A stretch of 64,000 bases of DNA from Myoxocephalus aenaeus (GCA_038501785.1 JBAMJR010000065.1:6956001-7020000), one strand, 5' to 3'. Shown: positions 34,441 to 48,203, counted from the first letter of the stretch. Notes: generated by a model from the letters alone, not told the origin. Translations and numbers: made by a program.

Positions 34441-37216
34441 TCAGTGTGCTTTCTTTGACCTAGTCTTAGCCCCTTTACTACATGTCACGTGTTCATAACT
34501 CGCAGCATGGAATTTTTAATTATTTAATTCCAGTCATTTCTATTCAATGAAATGTTGAAACTTGAGTTGCATAATTCATCATTATCTATATTTATTTTTT
34601 TACAACCATTCAAGGCTGCCATTGATTGGTTTCCATTCTTTGCTGCATTACAATAAAAAAAGCAGACAGAAAGTTGCATTACATGTGTGATACACATTGT
34701 CATGAACACTGACTGGCATGTAGAGATAGTTGATTAAATAGTTGGATTAAAACATGCAGAACCATTGACATAGTGGTTTAATTACTTCACATTTGTGTGG
34801 TATTGCCTGTAATGAGAGAAATGTACGTCTTTTCTTGTCATTGGTCTGTTCTCAGTTGCACTGTCCATCAGTAACTATGTTTCCTTCAGTGTGACTGAAC
34901 GCATGTCGTGATGTCACTCTTTCTCTCTCTTTTTCTTGGCTCACCTTTCCCAGAACTTAAATACTTAACCACAATATTTGTTAGCTTGCCAACAAAGTCT
35001 GTGTCAGCAGAACCACTTGTAGTTTTGTCTAATCATCACTCTCAAAACCATGTTGTGCATCCTGATTTTGCACTGCTTCAGTTCCACACTATTCAACATA
35101 AAGCATAAACAATATGTTGATACACCAGTTTGGCAGTTAGTGTACAAGGAAATTAAATGTGCACTGATGGCTGTAAATCAAGTCGTAACCTCAGGAGATT
35201 GTTGCCAATTTTCAGATCTGAACATGTCTTGTCTTCTCGGCAGTGTCAATGAAGTCAATGCTCAAAACACAGAGCTGATCTAATGTGTTGGGTGAAGACT
35301 TCGCGAGGGGAATCTTCTCGGAGCTGAGTGGGAGTGGTGAAATGAAACTGGGAAATGCTTGGCAGGGTTCGAACAATGGGGGCTTGCAGCGTTTTTACTT
35401 TCAATTCTCTCCGAGCCCTTTTGTTCACTTGTAACATGAGGGGTGACCCGTTTTTTTTACATTCATTTCAACACTTACTACACTGATACATGTTTTTTTT
35501 AAGGCATTGAACTCACGTGTCCCTTTTGAGAACATAATATGTGTGTTTCTTTTAGCCTGCCTGTCTGTGGTTGTTTCCATCCATCCGTCCATTAATGTTT
35601 GACCACAGATCGTAATGGGAAATGGGAGGTTTCTCAGTGGTGGCAGTAATAACTGGCTGTTGTCAGGACGCTGTGAGTGTGCAGCAGGTTTATTGTGGCT
35701 CAGCAAACACAGGGAGGCTCCACCTATGTCCTGTTTCACGAGCAAATGGACAACGCAGGGATTTCACTCCACCTGCACAGCTGTACAGGACGGTTCGATT
35801 GGATAAAGAGGCAAAGTGTTTTCCAAAGAGTTTGGAAGAAATAATGACGGGAATGTTCCTCATATTTCATAATTACAGTCTAAATGAGAGCTTGATTTTA
35901 GGTTTATATCTGATCAGAAATGGTTAGTTCTCATTCAAAATAACGTAATGTCCATAGAGAGCCAGAATAAATGAGGAGAATAAAAAAACAACAACTGTGT
36001 AGCAATAAAGCATAATGGAAACAACTAGAGCTCATTCCACTGTGCTTTACTGCTACTCTGGTTACATCCAATATGCTGAAAAGCAGGCTGGTTGCCAGGA
36101 CAAGCTAGCTAGCTTTTTATTCCCCCTTTAATCCCCAATGTGTGCGTTTACACGTGTCGACAGTTATTGTGTTACAGTATCAAATACAGAGGCAACGACG
36201 GCTGCCATTGGTTTACAAAATATAGAAAGGACTCGAGAGTAACAGGGGGATAACATGTGAAATTAAATAAATTCAATTATATAAATAAATAAAAGGGTAG
36301 TAACGAAATCAAGAAAAAGTAGAAGGCAAAAAGAAAAGTGAGAGGGAGAAAATAAATAAATTGAGCTGCGTGATCTGTTTGGATTTGGATGCATTTCATG
36401 CAAACTAGCTAGCTAACGCTGGATCAAAGTTGTCCATTGGGGGTCCATTTAGGGCCACAAACGGACACGAAGACGAGCTTGCTTCGTGCAACCTGTCGCG
36501 TCTCTGGCTGTCTGTGTCATTTACGGCAGAAAATCATGTTTTGCAGCTTGAATAATGAAGAGACCCCCCCCCAAATTTATCAATTGAGGCTTTCAGGGGG
36601 TCAATCAAACGCCCGTATTTTGCACACTGTTTACAGCCCCATTGACGAGTATTTCCCCCACAACAACTAACAGCAATCGCCATTTTCTTTTTCTACTCGT
36701 CAATGTTCTATACTTTTCTATTTCTACCGGTGCAGCTTTATTGCAAATCTTGGCAAATGCACCGAGCCGTGAATCCTGTAAAATAATGATTAATAACAAC
36801 GATGAAAGGTCACGAGAACACAAAAGGTTAGCTTAGTCAGTGTAATCCTTTTTTTGTTGTTGTCGTAATTTATACTCCCATGAGCCTTTTTCATAGTCCC
36901 TCATTGTAATGGGAAAATTCCAGTTCTGCTGAGTCAGCGTGCTGCACGGAGGGCAGTTGAGCTTACTGATTCACCCACACTGGCTCTCAGTGCAGAGTAT
37001 TGTAATGGAATGAGCAAACATGACCTCAGTCGTGGTGAGGTGATGTCGAGTCACCGAGATTGGTGTTAAGCTTGTGGAGAGGATGAAGCTGTTATTTGGT
37101 AAACACAAGTCGGAGGTGTGAGCGCAGAATGTTGTGATAGTTATATCACACACTGTGGTGGCTCGGGTATGTGTTGGGTTATAGTATTAGCGTGTATTTG
37201 TACTGTCTGTTGTCTG

Positions 37217-37255
<39 letters not shown>

Positions 37256-38370
37256 GCCTGTGACTAGCTGAGCCAGATACACAGTCGGCCGTGGTGAGAC
37301 AGACCAGCGTCTGTGATAACTGAATGGTAGCTATTGACAATTGAGTCACAGATACAAGGAAAGATGCCAGTTTATAAAGTCTCTATTTACTAATCATTTG
37401 CAACCTTTTTCTTTGGGTGGTGGTGGTGGTGGTGGGGGCACTAAACCGTCACATTGCTGAAAGAGAAGCAGTACAGCTATATATTGAGTGTTTGGACTCA
37501 TGCAACCTCTCTCTCCTAGAAGTGACTGTTATTCATCGTTAAATTGTTTTCCCGATTACGCCGCCTGATTAAGTGTAATTGCAGCTCGGATTATGATCGG
37601 AGACGAAGATTCAAAGTGCCGGATTTTGACACCAGAGGCCGAGGTTCGGATCCTGAGTCTCGTCTGTGGTTCGGCTTCGGTAGCAAAAGCACGTTGGTTA
37701 AAGTTATGGAAAGATCCTGTTTTTGGTTAAAAGTTAAAAGGGGCTACATTTCATATTCAGGGTATTAATATTGCAGCAATCAAACATTAGCTGTGTAAAG
37801 ATATAGTGTAACGCCGTTAGTGCACGTGAGCACTGCCCTATACTGCGGTTACAGGTGATAACGCCGTCGCCATGTTGAGAACCGTATGGAAGCAATCCCT
37901 CAATCGCATGCTCTGAATTTTTAGAATTCAGCACCTTTGTTATCCCTGCAGACGTTATCTGTATGATAAAGGAGATCTTTTCTAAACCTTAACCGAAGGG
38001 CATTTGTTGTGTAAACATAACCATGAAAAAGGTTTAATAATTCAGTTTGAGACTGTTATATTGCAAGATCACATATAACTGAAATACATTTTACTGATAC
38101 TTTCTCTATCAGTTTTTGTTAATTTACCTCATTATGAAAAGAATTACTCAGATCCACGATACATTTTCCCCAAAAAACCATTTGTTTTGTCTATGAACGT
38201 AATTTCCTGGAGACGGTTGCTTTTAACATCCTCCCATGCAAAGTGTGACCACTAAACAAACACTCATCGTCTGAAAAGGACGGAAGAAGAAACCGCATCT
38301 TCAACTGAAACGTGACGTCTGAGAAATCAGATCTTATTTTGTTTTAATAGGAGCTGAAACACATTTACAC

Positions 38371-39373
38371 TAGGGCTGCAACAACGAATCGATAAAATCG
38401 ATTATCAAAAGAGTTGGCAACGAATTTCATTATCGATTCATTGTGTCGCGCGATTATTACGCCATTCAATAAGTCGCGGAGAAAAGAAAAAAAAGAGCGG
38501 AACATAGCAACTGGCCGGCCAGCGTGTCTGAGATTGGAGTGAGACGAGGAGAAAAGGTTGTGATCTTCGCAAAAATAGAAGATCTTTGATGTGTCGAGTC
38601 TTGGCCAATCAGCGTTAAGATGTCGACAGCGTCTTCATTTCCCTCAAACTTGTTTTTAATGGAAGCTAGTCAGCTTGCTATCGCGTTAGCTAACGTGTTT
38701 GGGTTGTGTATTGTCGTTAAAGTTACTTTATATTCCGTTACAGTTCAGATTTGCTTGTAAAAAAACGTAACGTGATGAAACATGCCGTAACTCCCCGGTC
38801 TGGTTCAGTTCACGCAGTCACTCGTTAACGTTAAACAGCCGGCGGATCTGGCAGCAGGTTTTTATTTACTCAAAGTAGAATGAATCAAATCACGTAGTTG
38901 GGCTTAGCCAACAACGTGACGTCGTGGTCATAAAGCCTAATTTATGGTTCGGAGAACCATAAATTAGGCTTAAGAGGCCCAGATATTGATCAGATGATGT
39001 GAATGAAAGAGTTTAAGGATGCAGCGCAGCTTGATGCAGAGCTGATGAAGTGGTGGTCAAAACAGACGTGAGAGGAGCAGTAACAGCTTCCCACTGTCCC
39101 AGTATTTCATACATATTTACATCATTACAGTAAAATGGGCTCACATTTGGCAGATGTAAAGCAGACGTGTATGTTTTTAGTGTTAGTCCATTTTTTTCCA
39201 AGGAGCAACCTGTTTGTGCACTTTCTGAAGATGTTTTGCATGGTCACTTCTGTTTTTGAATAAAGGGTAGGGAATTAATGCTTTTTTTAATATATATTTT
39301 TTTTTATCCGATTCATCGATTAATCGAAAAAATAATCAATCGATTATTAAAATAATCGTTAGTTTCAGCCCTA
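38371..39373. mobile_element. Non-autonomous hAT (Charlie-like) element
   Basis: The ends are TAGGGCTGCAACAACGAATCG and the complement of TTAGGGCTGAAACTAACGAT, both running on into ATCGATTAAT-type subterminal repeats, a well-known hAT terminus. The flanking octamers are ATTTACAC (38363-38370) and ATTTAAAT (39374-39381), a 6 of 8 match that fits an aged 8-bp target duplication. The 1003-bp body has no transposase and contains a near-perfect hairpin at 38935-38973. Confidence 0.75.
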
Positions 39374-41769
39374 ATTTAAATCATTAGTTTTTTCTGGTGA
39401 CAGGAGAAACTATTGGTTTTAATGTTCTGCATTTGGAACTTGCTTAAACAAATACTTTTATTACCCCAATTTGGTTTAAGATAATTAGTGAAGTTTAGAC
39501 ATTTGATGAATCATTCCTCATGAATAGCAAACTGTCACCTTAACACACACGTTTTTATTACACAGACACCAATAAAGAGTTATAAAAGTTATAAAAGTGC
39601 TGATAACAACCAGAGAGTAATGATTAACCCAGTTTACACCATTTGCTGGCTGCACAAAATCCAGACTTTAGCTGTTAAACGCTGACAACAAGGTTTGCCT
39701 TTCAAAGCAATAAAGTTGTTTTATTATAATTTGAAAAGGTAAACATCTGCATTCTGCATTAGTTTAACTCATTTAACTAATTACATGTTGTAATAGCCTA
39801 AAGCAGATGTCCCAACCTTTAAGTGTGTGTGTGTTATATCGAAACCTCTCAACTCCATTTTGAATTTATGATGCCAAAGGTCAAAAAGACAATAAGCTGC
39901 AGAAACGACAATCAGGGTAGTTTGGGCAAGGCTCCAGGTGGGTCAGCTGGTATTTGGTTTGGTTTTGATGTTGCGATTTAGATGCTAAAAAAGTGCTTTA
40001 ATTGTAAAAGTGTAAAGAAACACAGAGGACTCAATGATGCTGCAGCAACATTTCAGGAATTAAAAGCTGTATTCGAGATATTGTTAAAAGAGCAGGCTCT
40101 TCTTGGTTTAGAATACATCTTACATACTAGATGGAAATGCCACTTTGGGTTGGCAGCACCATGACTGACAAAAGAACATCTGCACATTGAAAGAAGGATC
40201 AATGAATGAAAGAGAACCAGTGTGTCAGCAGAATCATGGGGTCGTATAGCGTCGACTGACACCAGGGTGTTTTACAGTATAAGGAGGTGTATTCTGCGCT
40301 TCTGTTACAACTTTATGAATGGGTCAACATGCACACTGATTGCCGGTCAGCGTTCCCATGAATGGGTTTGTTGGTGCAGAATACCATCCAGAAACATGTC
40401 TGCAGTGGTGAAAGAAAACAAGTAATCACATCCTTTTTCTAAAGGGAGTCTGGTGCCTGGAAACGCTACCGCCTTTGTCCACAGGGACCGCCAAAAACAA
40501 CCCAAAATGAAAGTTTGAAGTAGTTTGAAGTAAAAGTAGAAATACTACCTTCTAAAAAATACTCCATTGCAAGTAAACATCTGAGTTTATTAGTTCAGAG
40601 TGCAGAGTTGAAACCTGGACATTATGGGTACGTAATATATTTTTGCCACTTGTTAGTTGAGGTGATGTTTAATAGAGTTTAGATCTACATTCATACTTTT
40701 ATTTTGAAGAAGCCAACGTTCTGATTTTTATAGTTCACATTTCCTTTAGTTTCATTAGGATGCAGAAACTCTTTATATTTGCTGCATCAGCTGGTCGATA
40801 CCAGCTTCTATGTCGTTCAGAAAGAAAATTGTCCTGCCTTATTCGGCAAAAAAAAACATTTCATTTTTATTATGTTTAGTTTGGTGTTTCTCATTAGGAT
40901 TATAAGGTTAATATCTGACTTTACCCACCACCATTAACAGATTAAGGCATTGTGAGTGGATATTAGCAAACATTTCATGTTTAACTAATGATTAAAAAGT
41001 GCCAAATTAAACATCAGTTAATCAACAGCGTTAATAACACTGAAATCATAAAGGCCTCATTGCTCCCAGAGCCGCTGAATAAACTGACATTATCGGGCCA
41101 TGAAGACGTGCGTCTAGATACTGCAGCTGTTGGCGGGGCAGAGAAAGCGGCTCGGTGGTAGAAAGTGAGTCGGGATCCAACTTTCCAGCTCGGCTGCTGT
41201 CACTGCGGTTGGCGATGAGACCATTTTAGGCGTGGAACCGGGTCCTTTTTGCTGCCATTAGCATTGTGTGAGTGCGCCGGTCCTGAGAGACAAAGACGCA
41301 TTGTAAATCAAGGGGAGGTTGGAAAGTCCATCTCTTTGTGACTGGTGTTTGTGTGTCTGCTCTTTCTCAATAGTCGTGTGTGTGTGTGTGGGAGTGGGAG
41401 TGTGTGTGTGTGTGTGTGTGTGTGTGGGAGTCCTTCTCTTCTTTGTAAATGAGCCTCTTTGACTTTATGAGGGTTAGTTAAACCGTTTCATCTGACACTT
41501 AACCTCCGTTCATCTGGGGTGGTGCAGAAAATCACTCGTCTGATTGGTCGGTCAAAAGGAATAAAACCTCCCAGGTGGAAACGTTAGGAAAAAAAGTATG
41601 AATATGTTTATCCTTTTTTCTTTATTTCTTTCGTTTGCAGATTCCTCCCAAATTTGAATGCCAAATATCTACATGCACTGCAGAGGTTCATGCCATCCCT
41701 TTTAGCGTTAGTATATGTTGCTGTATTTTTTCGAGCTTTATATCAAAACCTAATTTTCAAACTGTCTTT

Positions 41770-41900
41770 CTTTAGATAGATAGATGTATACTTTATTCAT
41801 CCCAGGGGAAATGTGTTTGTCACAGTAGCAAGCAAAGTTACATAGAAGACACAAACATATCAGGAATGAAAAATACTCACTATATACAACAAAACAGCAG
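41770..41900 (-). mobile_element. 5'-truncated non-LTR retrotransposon 3' end
   Basis: Read on the minus strand, a segment with ATTTCCCCTGGGATGAATAAAG ends in a short (TATC)n tail. This is the typical tail of fish LINE or LINE-mobilised elements. A related piece lies at 57875-57985. The left edge is not defined and no reverse transcriptase is present. Confidence 0.5.
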
Positions 41901-42468
41901 AGCGTATTAATTTAGGAATTTAAACTAGTGTAAAAATGCGAAGAATGACCAGATTGTTGAGTTTTGTAAGTAGCAGAATATGTACTTTACTCAAGTAAAG
42001 TAAAAGTACCTCTCCACCATTGATTGATTGTGACATAATGCTTCCTTTCCTTTCCAAAGCCTCTGATTGGTTCTCCAATCATTATTCTCATGTGGTTGTC
42101 ATGGCGGAAATCGTGCCACATTTTGTTTGTTTCCATGGGGATCCATCTATTGCCACTCAGACTCATTTCCTCCTGGCTGGTCCTCATCAAGATTTAATTC
42201 CAGGGATATGATTAATATGCAGAGAGCAGTTTGCGTCGGTTACAGTTGGGTTACATGTCTGGACGTTTCGAGTTTGTCTGAATTGTTCTTTGTGAAGCTG
42301 CTTTTTTTTCTTTGAGAGGAGGAGGAGGAGATTTGATAGAGAAGTGAAGGAATGGAAAGACAGATACTCGATGTGGGAAAAAATAAAATAATGGAGTTTG
42401 TTTTTCTTGGCATCGTCTACGTGAGACACTGATCCTATCAGGTGGCTGGAGTTGGATTCACATTCCTA

Positions 42469-43917
42469 CAGGGCTCCAGACTAACTTTTTTTACTAGGAG
42501 CACAGTGGCCCCTAACTTCAAATTGTAGGGGCGCAAGCAGAAAATGTAGGGGCGCACACTATAAATCGACTTGCAAAGTTTTCCTATCATTTTCACTGTA
42601 TTACTGATAAATACTTTGACAATAAATGCATACACTACAATCTTAGGTGAACTCACGCAGCCACTCATCGCGAAAGCTGAATTTCCTGCCTTTTTTCGCC
42701 ACGACCGTTTCCTCACAATCTGAGTCGGACTCATTCTCGGGATTTGTCTTCTCTAGATCATTAGGTTTAAGAAGAAAGTACGAACTGATAGTCCGCTTCG
42801 CCATTGTCCATTGTTTACAGGAGACACCGCTATGTGAAATCTGTGGATTCGCGCGATAACCCCCAAGATCCGCCTCTTTTCACACATTAGCCTATCACAG
42901 TGGTCATTCGTCCCCCCCCCCAGGCATTACCGCTAACCAGGCACGTGCACAAACATTTTGGGGGGCAGGTGCTCAAACCCCAAAAAAGGGCAACCATCGC
43001 CAAAATTATTTATGAAATAAAAAATAATAAATAAAAAACAGTAGGATATTTTCAACTTATATATTTACTTTTGTTAACAAACTAACTAAAATCATCAAAT
43101 TGAATAAATAAATGAATAACAGGCAACTTTCCGTGTCCTCTCCTGACCAGGCACAACAGTAGGTAAAGGAATGTTGAGAGCCTCTGCTTCTCTGACGCAC
43201 CTTGAAATATCTCCTGAACTTCTCCTCAGACCTCAATGCTTATTGTGTGAATTACACCTTCAGTTAGCTTGCAGGCTGTGGAGCGGTCCAGGCTTTCTTG
43301 TTGCAGAGCGTTTGATGAAGAGCAGTGACTTCACATGCTGGGTGCTGATTTCCATGCAGAGGATGAATGCCAAGTTAATCGCATTTTTGTAATTTTTTTC
43401 TAGCTGTGAATTCTCGTGACATTTATAAACACGTCGGACCAGTTGCGACGTAATGTTTTCAGCGGCGTTAATGTTGTGGTTAATTTATCACCAAACAACG
43501 TCGGGGGATTGCACAAACACCGTCACTACCCGTTTGTCTGATGCTGCGGGTCAGAGAAGAAGTAGCTGCACCCGTCTGGCCTGGCGCTCAGCGCTGCATG
43601 AGCACTACGTGGAGGAGGAGGAGGAGGGGCGCGCGGGGGCTCGTGAGCGCCGCAGAGCATGTCGGGGCAAAATTCTCACAATAACTCAAATAAATGCAAA
43701 AGGGCAGGTGCTTGAGCACCACTAGGGGTCTATCTGTGCACGTGCCTGCCGCTAACTATAGTGGGCTGAAGTGTAGAACAAGTTTGTCAGCAACAAAAAT
43801 ATTTAATAAAAAAAAAGAAATACTGGTCGCGCATGCGCGAGTAGATGAAAAATTTAGTCGCACTGTGTCTAATTTTAGGCGCAAAATGCGACCATTTGGC
43901 CGCAGTCTGGACCCCTG
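42469..43917. mobile_element. Outer transposon relic of a nested pair
   Basis: Its ends are inverted repeats: CAGGGCTCCAGACTAAC on the left and the complement of CAGGGGTCCAGACTGCGG on the right, followed by related interior sequence (chlorinated with AGCACAGTG / ACACAGTGCGAC). The flanks both read TCCTA (42464-42468 and 43918-43922). The 1449 bp include a second element inserted at 42938-43748, so the original was about 630 bp. The TIR style suggests hAT, although the visible duplication is 5 bp, not 8. Confidence 0.7.
42938..43748. mobile_element. Inner hAT-like element with perfect 8-bp target duplication
   Basis: The left end CAGGCACGTGCACAAAC and the right end (complement of CAGGCACGTGCACAGATAG) are inverted repeats of at least 14 bases. 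Both flanks read CCGCTAAC (42930-42937 and 43749-43756), a perfect 8-bp duplication, the hAT hallmark. Interior ends also carry GGGCAGGTGCTCAAAC / GGGCAGGTGCTTGAGCAC. The longest frame (43453-43725, 90 codons) is not transposase-like, so the element is non-autonomous. Confidence 0.85.
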
Positions 43918-44364
43918 TCCTAGATGTCAGGAAAACAGAGAAATTGCCTTCAGAAAAACCCAACTTGTTGCTTCTCCATCTTTTCTTTTATAAACTGTGA
44001 AAACAAAACTAGAACTGCCTCAGTATTTGCTTTTATTGTGCTACTTTGTCTAATTTTACAGCGGCGGATTTCAAAATCTACACGCACAACCCACGACAAG
44101 TCCACGCCCGCATGTGCTTTGGAGGGTTTAGCACTTTGAGAAACGATCAACTACCCGGGCCGGCCCCGCTGCGAGACCATGAATCTGATCACAGTGACGA
44201 GGCTCGGTCATTACAGGGCGGCGTTTTGCAGGATCACAAGAGGACGAGTGTGTTCGTCCTCCGTCGTATCGCAGCAAGCGGCTCATTAGCGCACATCAGC
44301 ATCTATGTCACTGCGAAACCCGCGGCTAGAGACACTCAGGCGCAAATCACAGGCTTCGGTGCAG

Positions 44365-44399
<35 letters not shown>

Positions 44400-44730
44400 C
44401 GTGCAAACAAGTACAAACTACCCTCCAGCATCCACACAAAGGTCAGTGACACCGACTGAAACTGAACGAAGAAAACAAATACTTTCACACGATTAAAATC
44501 AACTCCAATGAAGATGTTAGCTTGAGATTTGGAAGCAGAGAAACTCAGCTTTTACCCTCTATCAGAGTTTGTCTTCCGCTAGCGGTGACCCCGTTTGGCG
44601 TTGATGACACCCTCTCAGACAAGCAGACACAAGCCCACTGGGTGCTGCTAGCTGTGGAGTCATGTCGGTCCCGTCAAACACTTTGGATTAAACACAGAAA
44701 ACTTAGTTTTGGAAACCAGTTGTGTATGAG

Positions 44731-45012
44731 GGTATATTTGTGTATTTATTACGCAAACAAACACTTTTTTTTTTGAGAGTAAGTCAAAATATATAAATTA
44801 AGAATACATTATTGGTTAGTTTTGCTTATGAAACTAGAATTTTTGGCCGCAAATCAAAAATCTTGGCTCTCGTATTTTTTTTCACAATTTGTAGCCAAAA
44901 AGTCTAGTTTTATAAGCAAAACTAACATAATGTATTCTCAGTTTATATATTTTTTACTTACAAACGAGAAATTGGCGCTTTTCTGTTTGCGTAATAAAAA
45001 CACAAATATACC
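44731..45012. mobile_element. Fold-back (long-palindrome) element
   Basis: The left arm begins GGTATATTTGTGTATTTATT and the right arm ends with its near complement; the inner ends (TTAGTTTTGCTTAT and its complement) also match. The arms are about 115-120 bases with a centre near 44870. No clear target duplication was found. No coding capacity. Confidence 0.75.
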
Positions 45013-45121
45013 TTTTATATCAGACTGTTTTTTTTATTTTATTTTCCAGTGGAATAATCATTGATTATCATGAATAATTTCCACTGGTGAACAAACCATG
45101 TCTCCTCACCAAACAAGTTGA

Positions 45122-45124
<3 letters not shown>

Positions 45125-45180
<56 letters not shown>
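45125..45180. repeat. (CA)n microsatellite
   Basis: About 28 uninterrupted CA units. Confidence 0.95.
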
Positions 45181-45183
<3 letters not shown>

Positions 45184-45673
45184 GACAAAAGCCAACGAAA
45201 CACACGAGAGCTTTAATGTTTTGTCCGCTGCAAACTCTCACGTGACGGCCGCCGCGATGAGGAATGTGACGTACGAATCTCGCAGTGTAAACACGCGGCT
45301 AAATATAGACCTTCGTCTTCACTGTCTCTCTGATCCTTCCCATCTGTCTCCTCCCCGTGAAGTCACATGAGCCATGACCGATCTCATTTCTATCCCATAT
45401 CTGAAAATGTCCATGGCCATTTAAATTCTTTATATCTCACTTCTGAGCTGATTGTTTTGGTGCCATTATCAAACCCGCTGGCGCTCTCACCAAACCCCGT
45501 CTCCTGCCACCGCCAATCCTCTTCGCTCCGGTACACGGTTATGGGATCATAAAGCCACTCCCTCTTCCTGTAGGCCTTTAATGGCTGACTGAAAGAGCAT
45601 ATTAGCTATAAAAGTATTGTGTTACCTCTGGGTGCATGGGTGTAACCGGTTTGGAGGCACATAAGTGGGTGCG

Positions 45674-45707
<34 letters not shown>

Positions 45708-45973
45708 CATGCGTGTGCATGTGTGTGCGTGTGGCTGTCTTATTGAATTCAGGCTGAGAGATGAAGAGACGCATCAGAGCGACAGGGCTGGAAACAGAGA
45801 ACGGGGAGAGAAGTGAATGGAAGCAGAAGAACAAGACAGTAGAACACTAAATGATATCATATTTGTTCTTTATGACATCCTGTTGTTTCTATGCTGGACG
45901 CATATTGTATAAAAACTGAGTCATGCACCTTTTTTAAAGACGTTTTGGTTTTAATTCCTGTTAAAGCAGGATG

Positions 45974-45975
<2 letters not shown>

Positions 45976-46042
<67 letters not shown>
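45976..46042. repeat. (AT)n microsatellite
   Basis: About 33 uninterrupted AT units. Confidence 0.95.
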
Positions 46043-46046
<4 letters not shown>

Positions 46047-46549
46047 AAAGGCTGTTTGATTTGATAGGAGGAGCAGAGGGCAGGATTATTTAAAGAACTT
46101 GCGATGGCTTTATTGGTTTGATTTCGTGCTCTCGGCTTCCAGTGCAGGATGAGGTCATTGTGAAAAGATTAATTTGCTCTTAGCTGGAAAAACATAATGG
46201 GTCAAGTTTTACAAAATGGTAAAGTACATGCATTTCTTGTTTCCTAACTACAAAAACGGTGTATCATGACCTTTTTTTTTTTCAACGTGAGTCATGGTTG
46301 TTGTTGTTGTCGTAGCGAGCCTCGGCCACCAGGTGTCAGACTGGCTTCTCCAGTCCAAACAGGAAGTGTCACAGTAAAACTTGAAAATCCTGACCCTCTC
46401 TATTAATAGTGACAGGTTGAATACACAAAGCGGAGATTAGCATCAACTCTACCGCACCTGCAGGTGACATATTAGTCAGCATTTTTATTGGGATATCCTT
46501 AGACACCTTTTTAATACTGGAGTTTATTTCAGTGTGGCGTCTGCAAAAC

Positions 46550-46551
<2 letters not shown>

Positions 46552-46603
<52 letters not shown>
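46552..46603. repeat. (GT)n microsatellite
   Basis: About 26 GT units; a shorter (CA)n run follows at 46743-46773. Confidence 0.95.
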
Positions 46604-46604
<1 letters not shown>

Positions 46605-46740
46605 TGCCCTCCTCCTATAGAGAGCAACAATAATGAATCACCCTGAATACAACCCATGAGTCCCTCTGCTTCTCAATGGATGATACAGTTATAATTGTAC
46701 TGGGCAGACTGGCTCACACTGGTTTAATCCACTCCCCCCC

Positions 46741-46777
<37 letters not shown>

Positions 46778-47672
46778 CAATAATCCACATTGATCCGCCA
46801 CCAGGGGTTTTGCTCAGTTTGTTCATTATTGATAAGGACGAGGCAGAGGAGGGAGGTGCAGGAATCCACCACTTCTTCGTTCTTTGTTTTTCACCTCTCT
46901 CCATATTGAAGGTACCCTGACTATTAATCCTGCATTCCCTTGTCTCTCTCGGCCTCCCTTCCTCAGAAAGAGAGAGAGAGAGATCTGTGTGGTTGACGCA
47001 CAACGAGAGAACATGCAGTGATTCATCAGGAACAGTTTTGTCAACTCGTCCCTCTGTTTTATGCCTGAATGTCTCTCTGTGCTTTGATCAGAGGCTGAAA
47101 TTTAAATGCATGGCCGAAGGCTCTGATAGTTAACTGCAATTTATATCGCAATTACCTCAACCCAACCTCCAGTGCAACTAAATGCCCAACCCTGATCACA
47201 GCCCAGTGGTGGACTGTAACGCAGTACATTAGCTCAAGTGGGGTTGTCTGAGGTAGCTTTCCATAGTCGGCGTATTACCGCAGTAGATGGCGGCCGGCAC
47301 GCCTCCAGTTTGGAGAAACGGACGGCAATGCACTGCCGGGGATGAAGGCAGCAGCAAAACACATTTTAGACACCCCCACAAATCAATATTAAGTTCATGT
47401 GTTCGCAGTATTTAGAACACTTTAACCGCTTTAAGTCGTATATTTAGGCTACTCTGACGTGAGCTCTCATTCTGCATAATGAGTACTTTTCACTTTTGGT
47501 GCTTTAAGTATATTGTGAGGCTCATACTTATGTGCTTTTACTTGATAATTAGGTTTTTAATGCAGCACAAGCAGCTCTTTGTAAGGATGAGCTCACTTTT
47601 AACAACCGTCCTCTGAAACTCAAATTATTCCTCCCAAAGATGAGTCTTCTGTCCGTTTGTACTTGTTGCATA

Positions 47673-47675
<3 letters not shown>

Positions 47676-47723
<48 letters not shown>
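47676..47723. repeat. (CT)n polypyrimidine tract upstream of a candidate first exon
   Basis: About 24 CT units, 480 bases before the candidate exon at 48204. A second GA/CT run (47880-47900) and a (GT)n run (47967-47994) follow in the presumptive promoter region. Such tracts can bind GAF-like factors or form H-DNA, but no function is shown here. Confidence 0.9.
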
Positions 47724-47725
<2 letters not shown>

Positions 47726-47964
47726 CCCACAAACACACAAACAGCCATATTGATTGTTATTAATACGCGAGCCCCCGTAGCTTGTTGCTGCTCTGCTCTC
47801 ACTTGTGGAGCGCGTGGGAGGAAACCACAGCCACGGACAGGTAGAAGTGAAGTGTGTGAGTTAAAGATCAGACAATGAGAGGGAGAGGGAGAGAGAGAGA
47901 GCATGTGTGTCTCTCCATCGCTTCAGCCGGGCAGCCTGCTTGGCTTCCTCTCCTCGCGGACAAA

Positions 47965-47999
<35 letters not shown>

Positions 48000-48203
48000 T
48001 GGGTATGTATGTGTGAAAGTGGGTGTGAGCAGCTGAGCGAGTTGGTCGCTGGGCACGCTGAGAGTGGCCGCCACTCCACTCTTCTGCGCTCATCCATGCT
48101 GGATTAAAAACAAAACAAAAAAAAGCCCTTTTTCTGGGACACGTACACACAGCTGTTTGGGACATACACACACACACACACACACTCTCACACAGCTGCT
48201 GAA

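Larger units (their letters stand above)
33538..48099. other. Intron-like or intergenic DNA, repeat-rich
   Basis: No splice-bounded exon or recognisable protein was seen on either strand. The content is (AT)n tracts at 33860-34440, a hAT-like element (38371-39373), a LINE 3' end (41770-41900), a nested transposon pair (42469-43917), a fold-back element (44731-45012) and several microsatellites. If 33502 is a true first exon this is its intron. Confidence 0.4.

Noticed and set aside
36560..36840. Open frames on both strands around 36.6 kb
   Set aside because: Short, no splice sites with matching phase and no recognisable motif.
43453..43725. A 90-codon frame with a Glu/Arg-rich tail
   Set aside because: It lies inside the inner nested transposon, has no transposase motif and no splice context.
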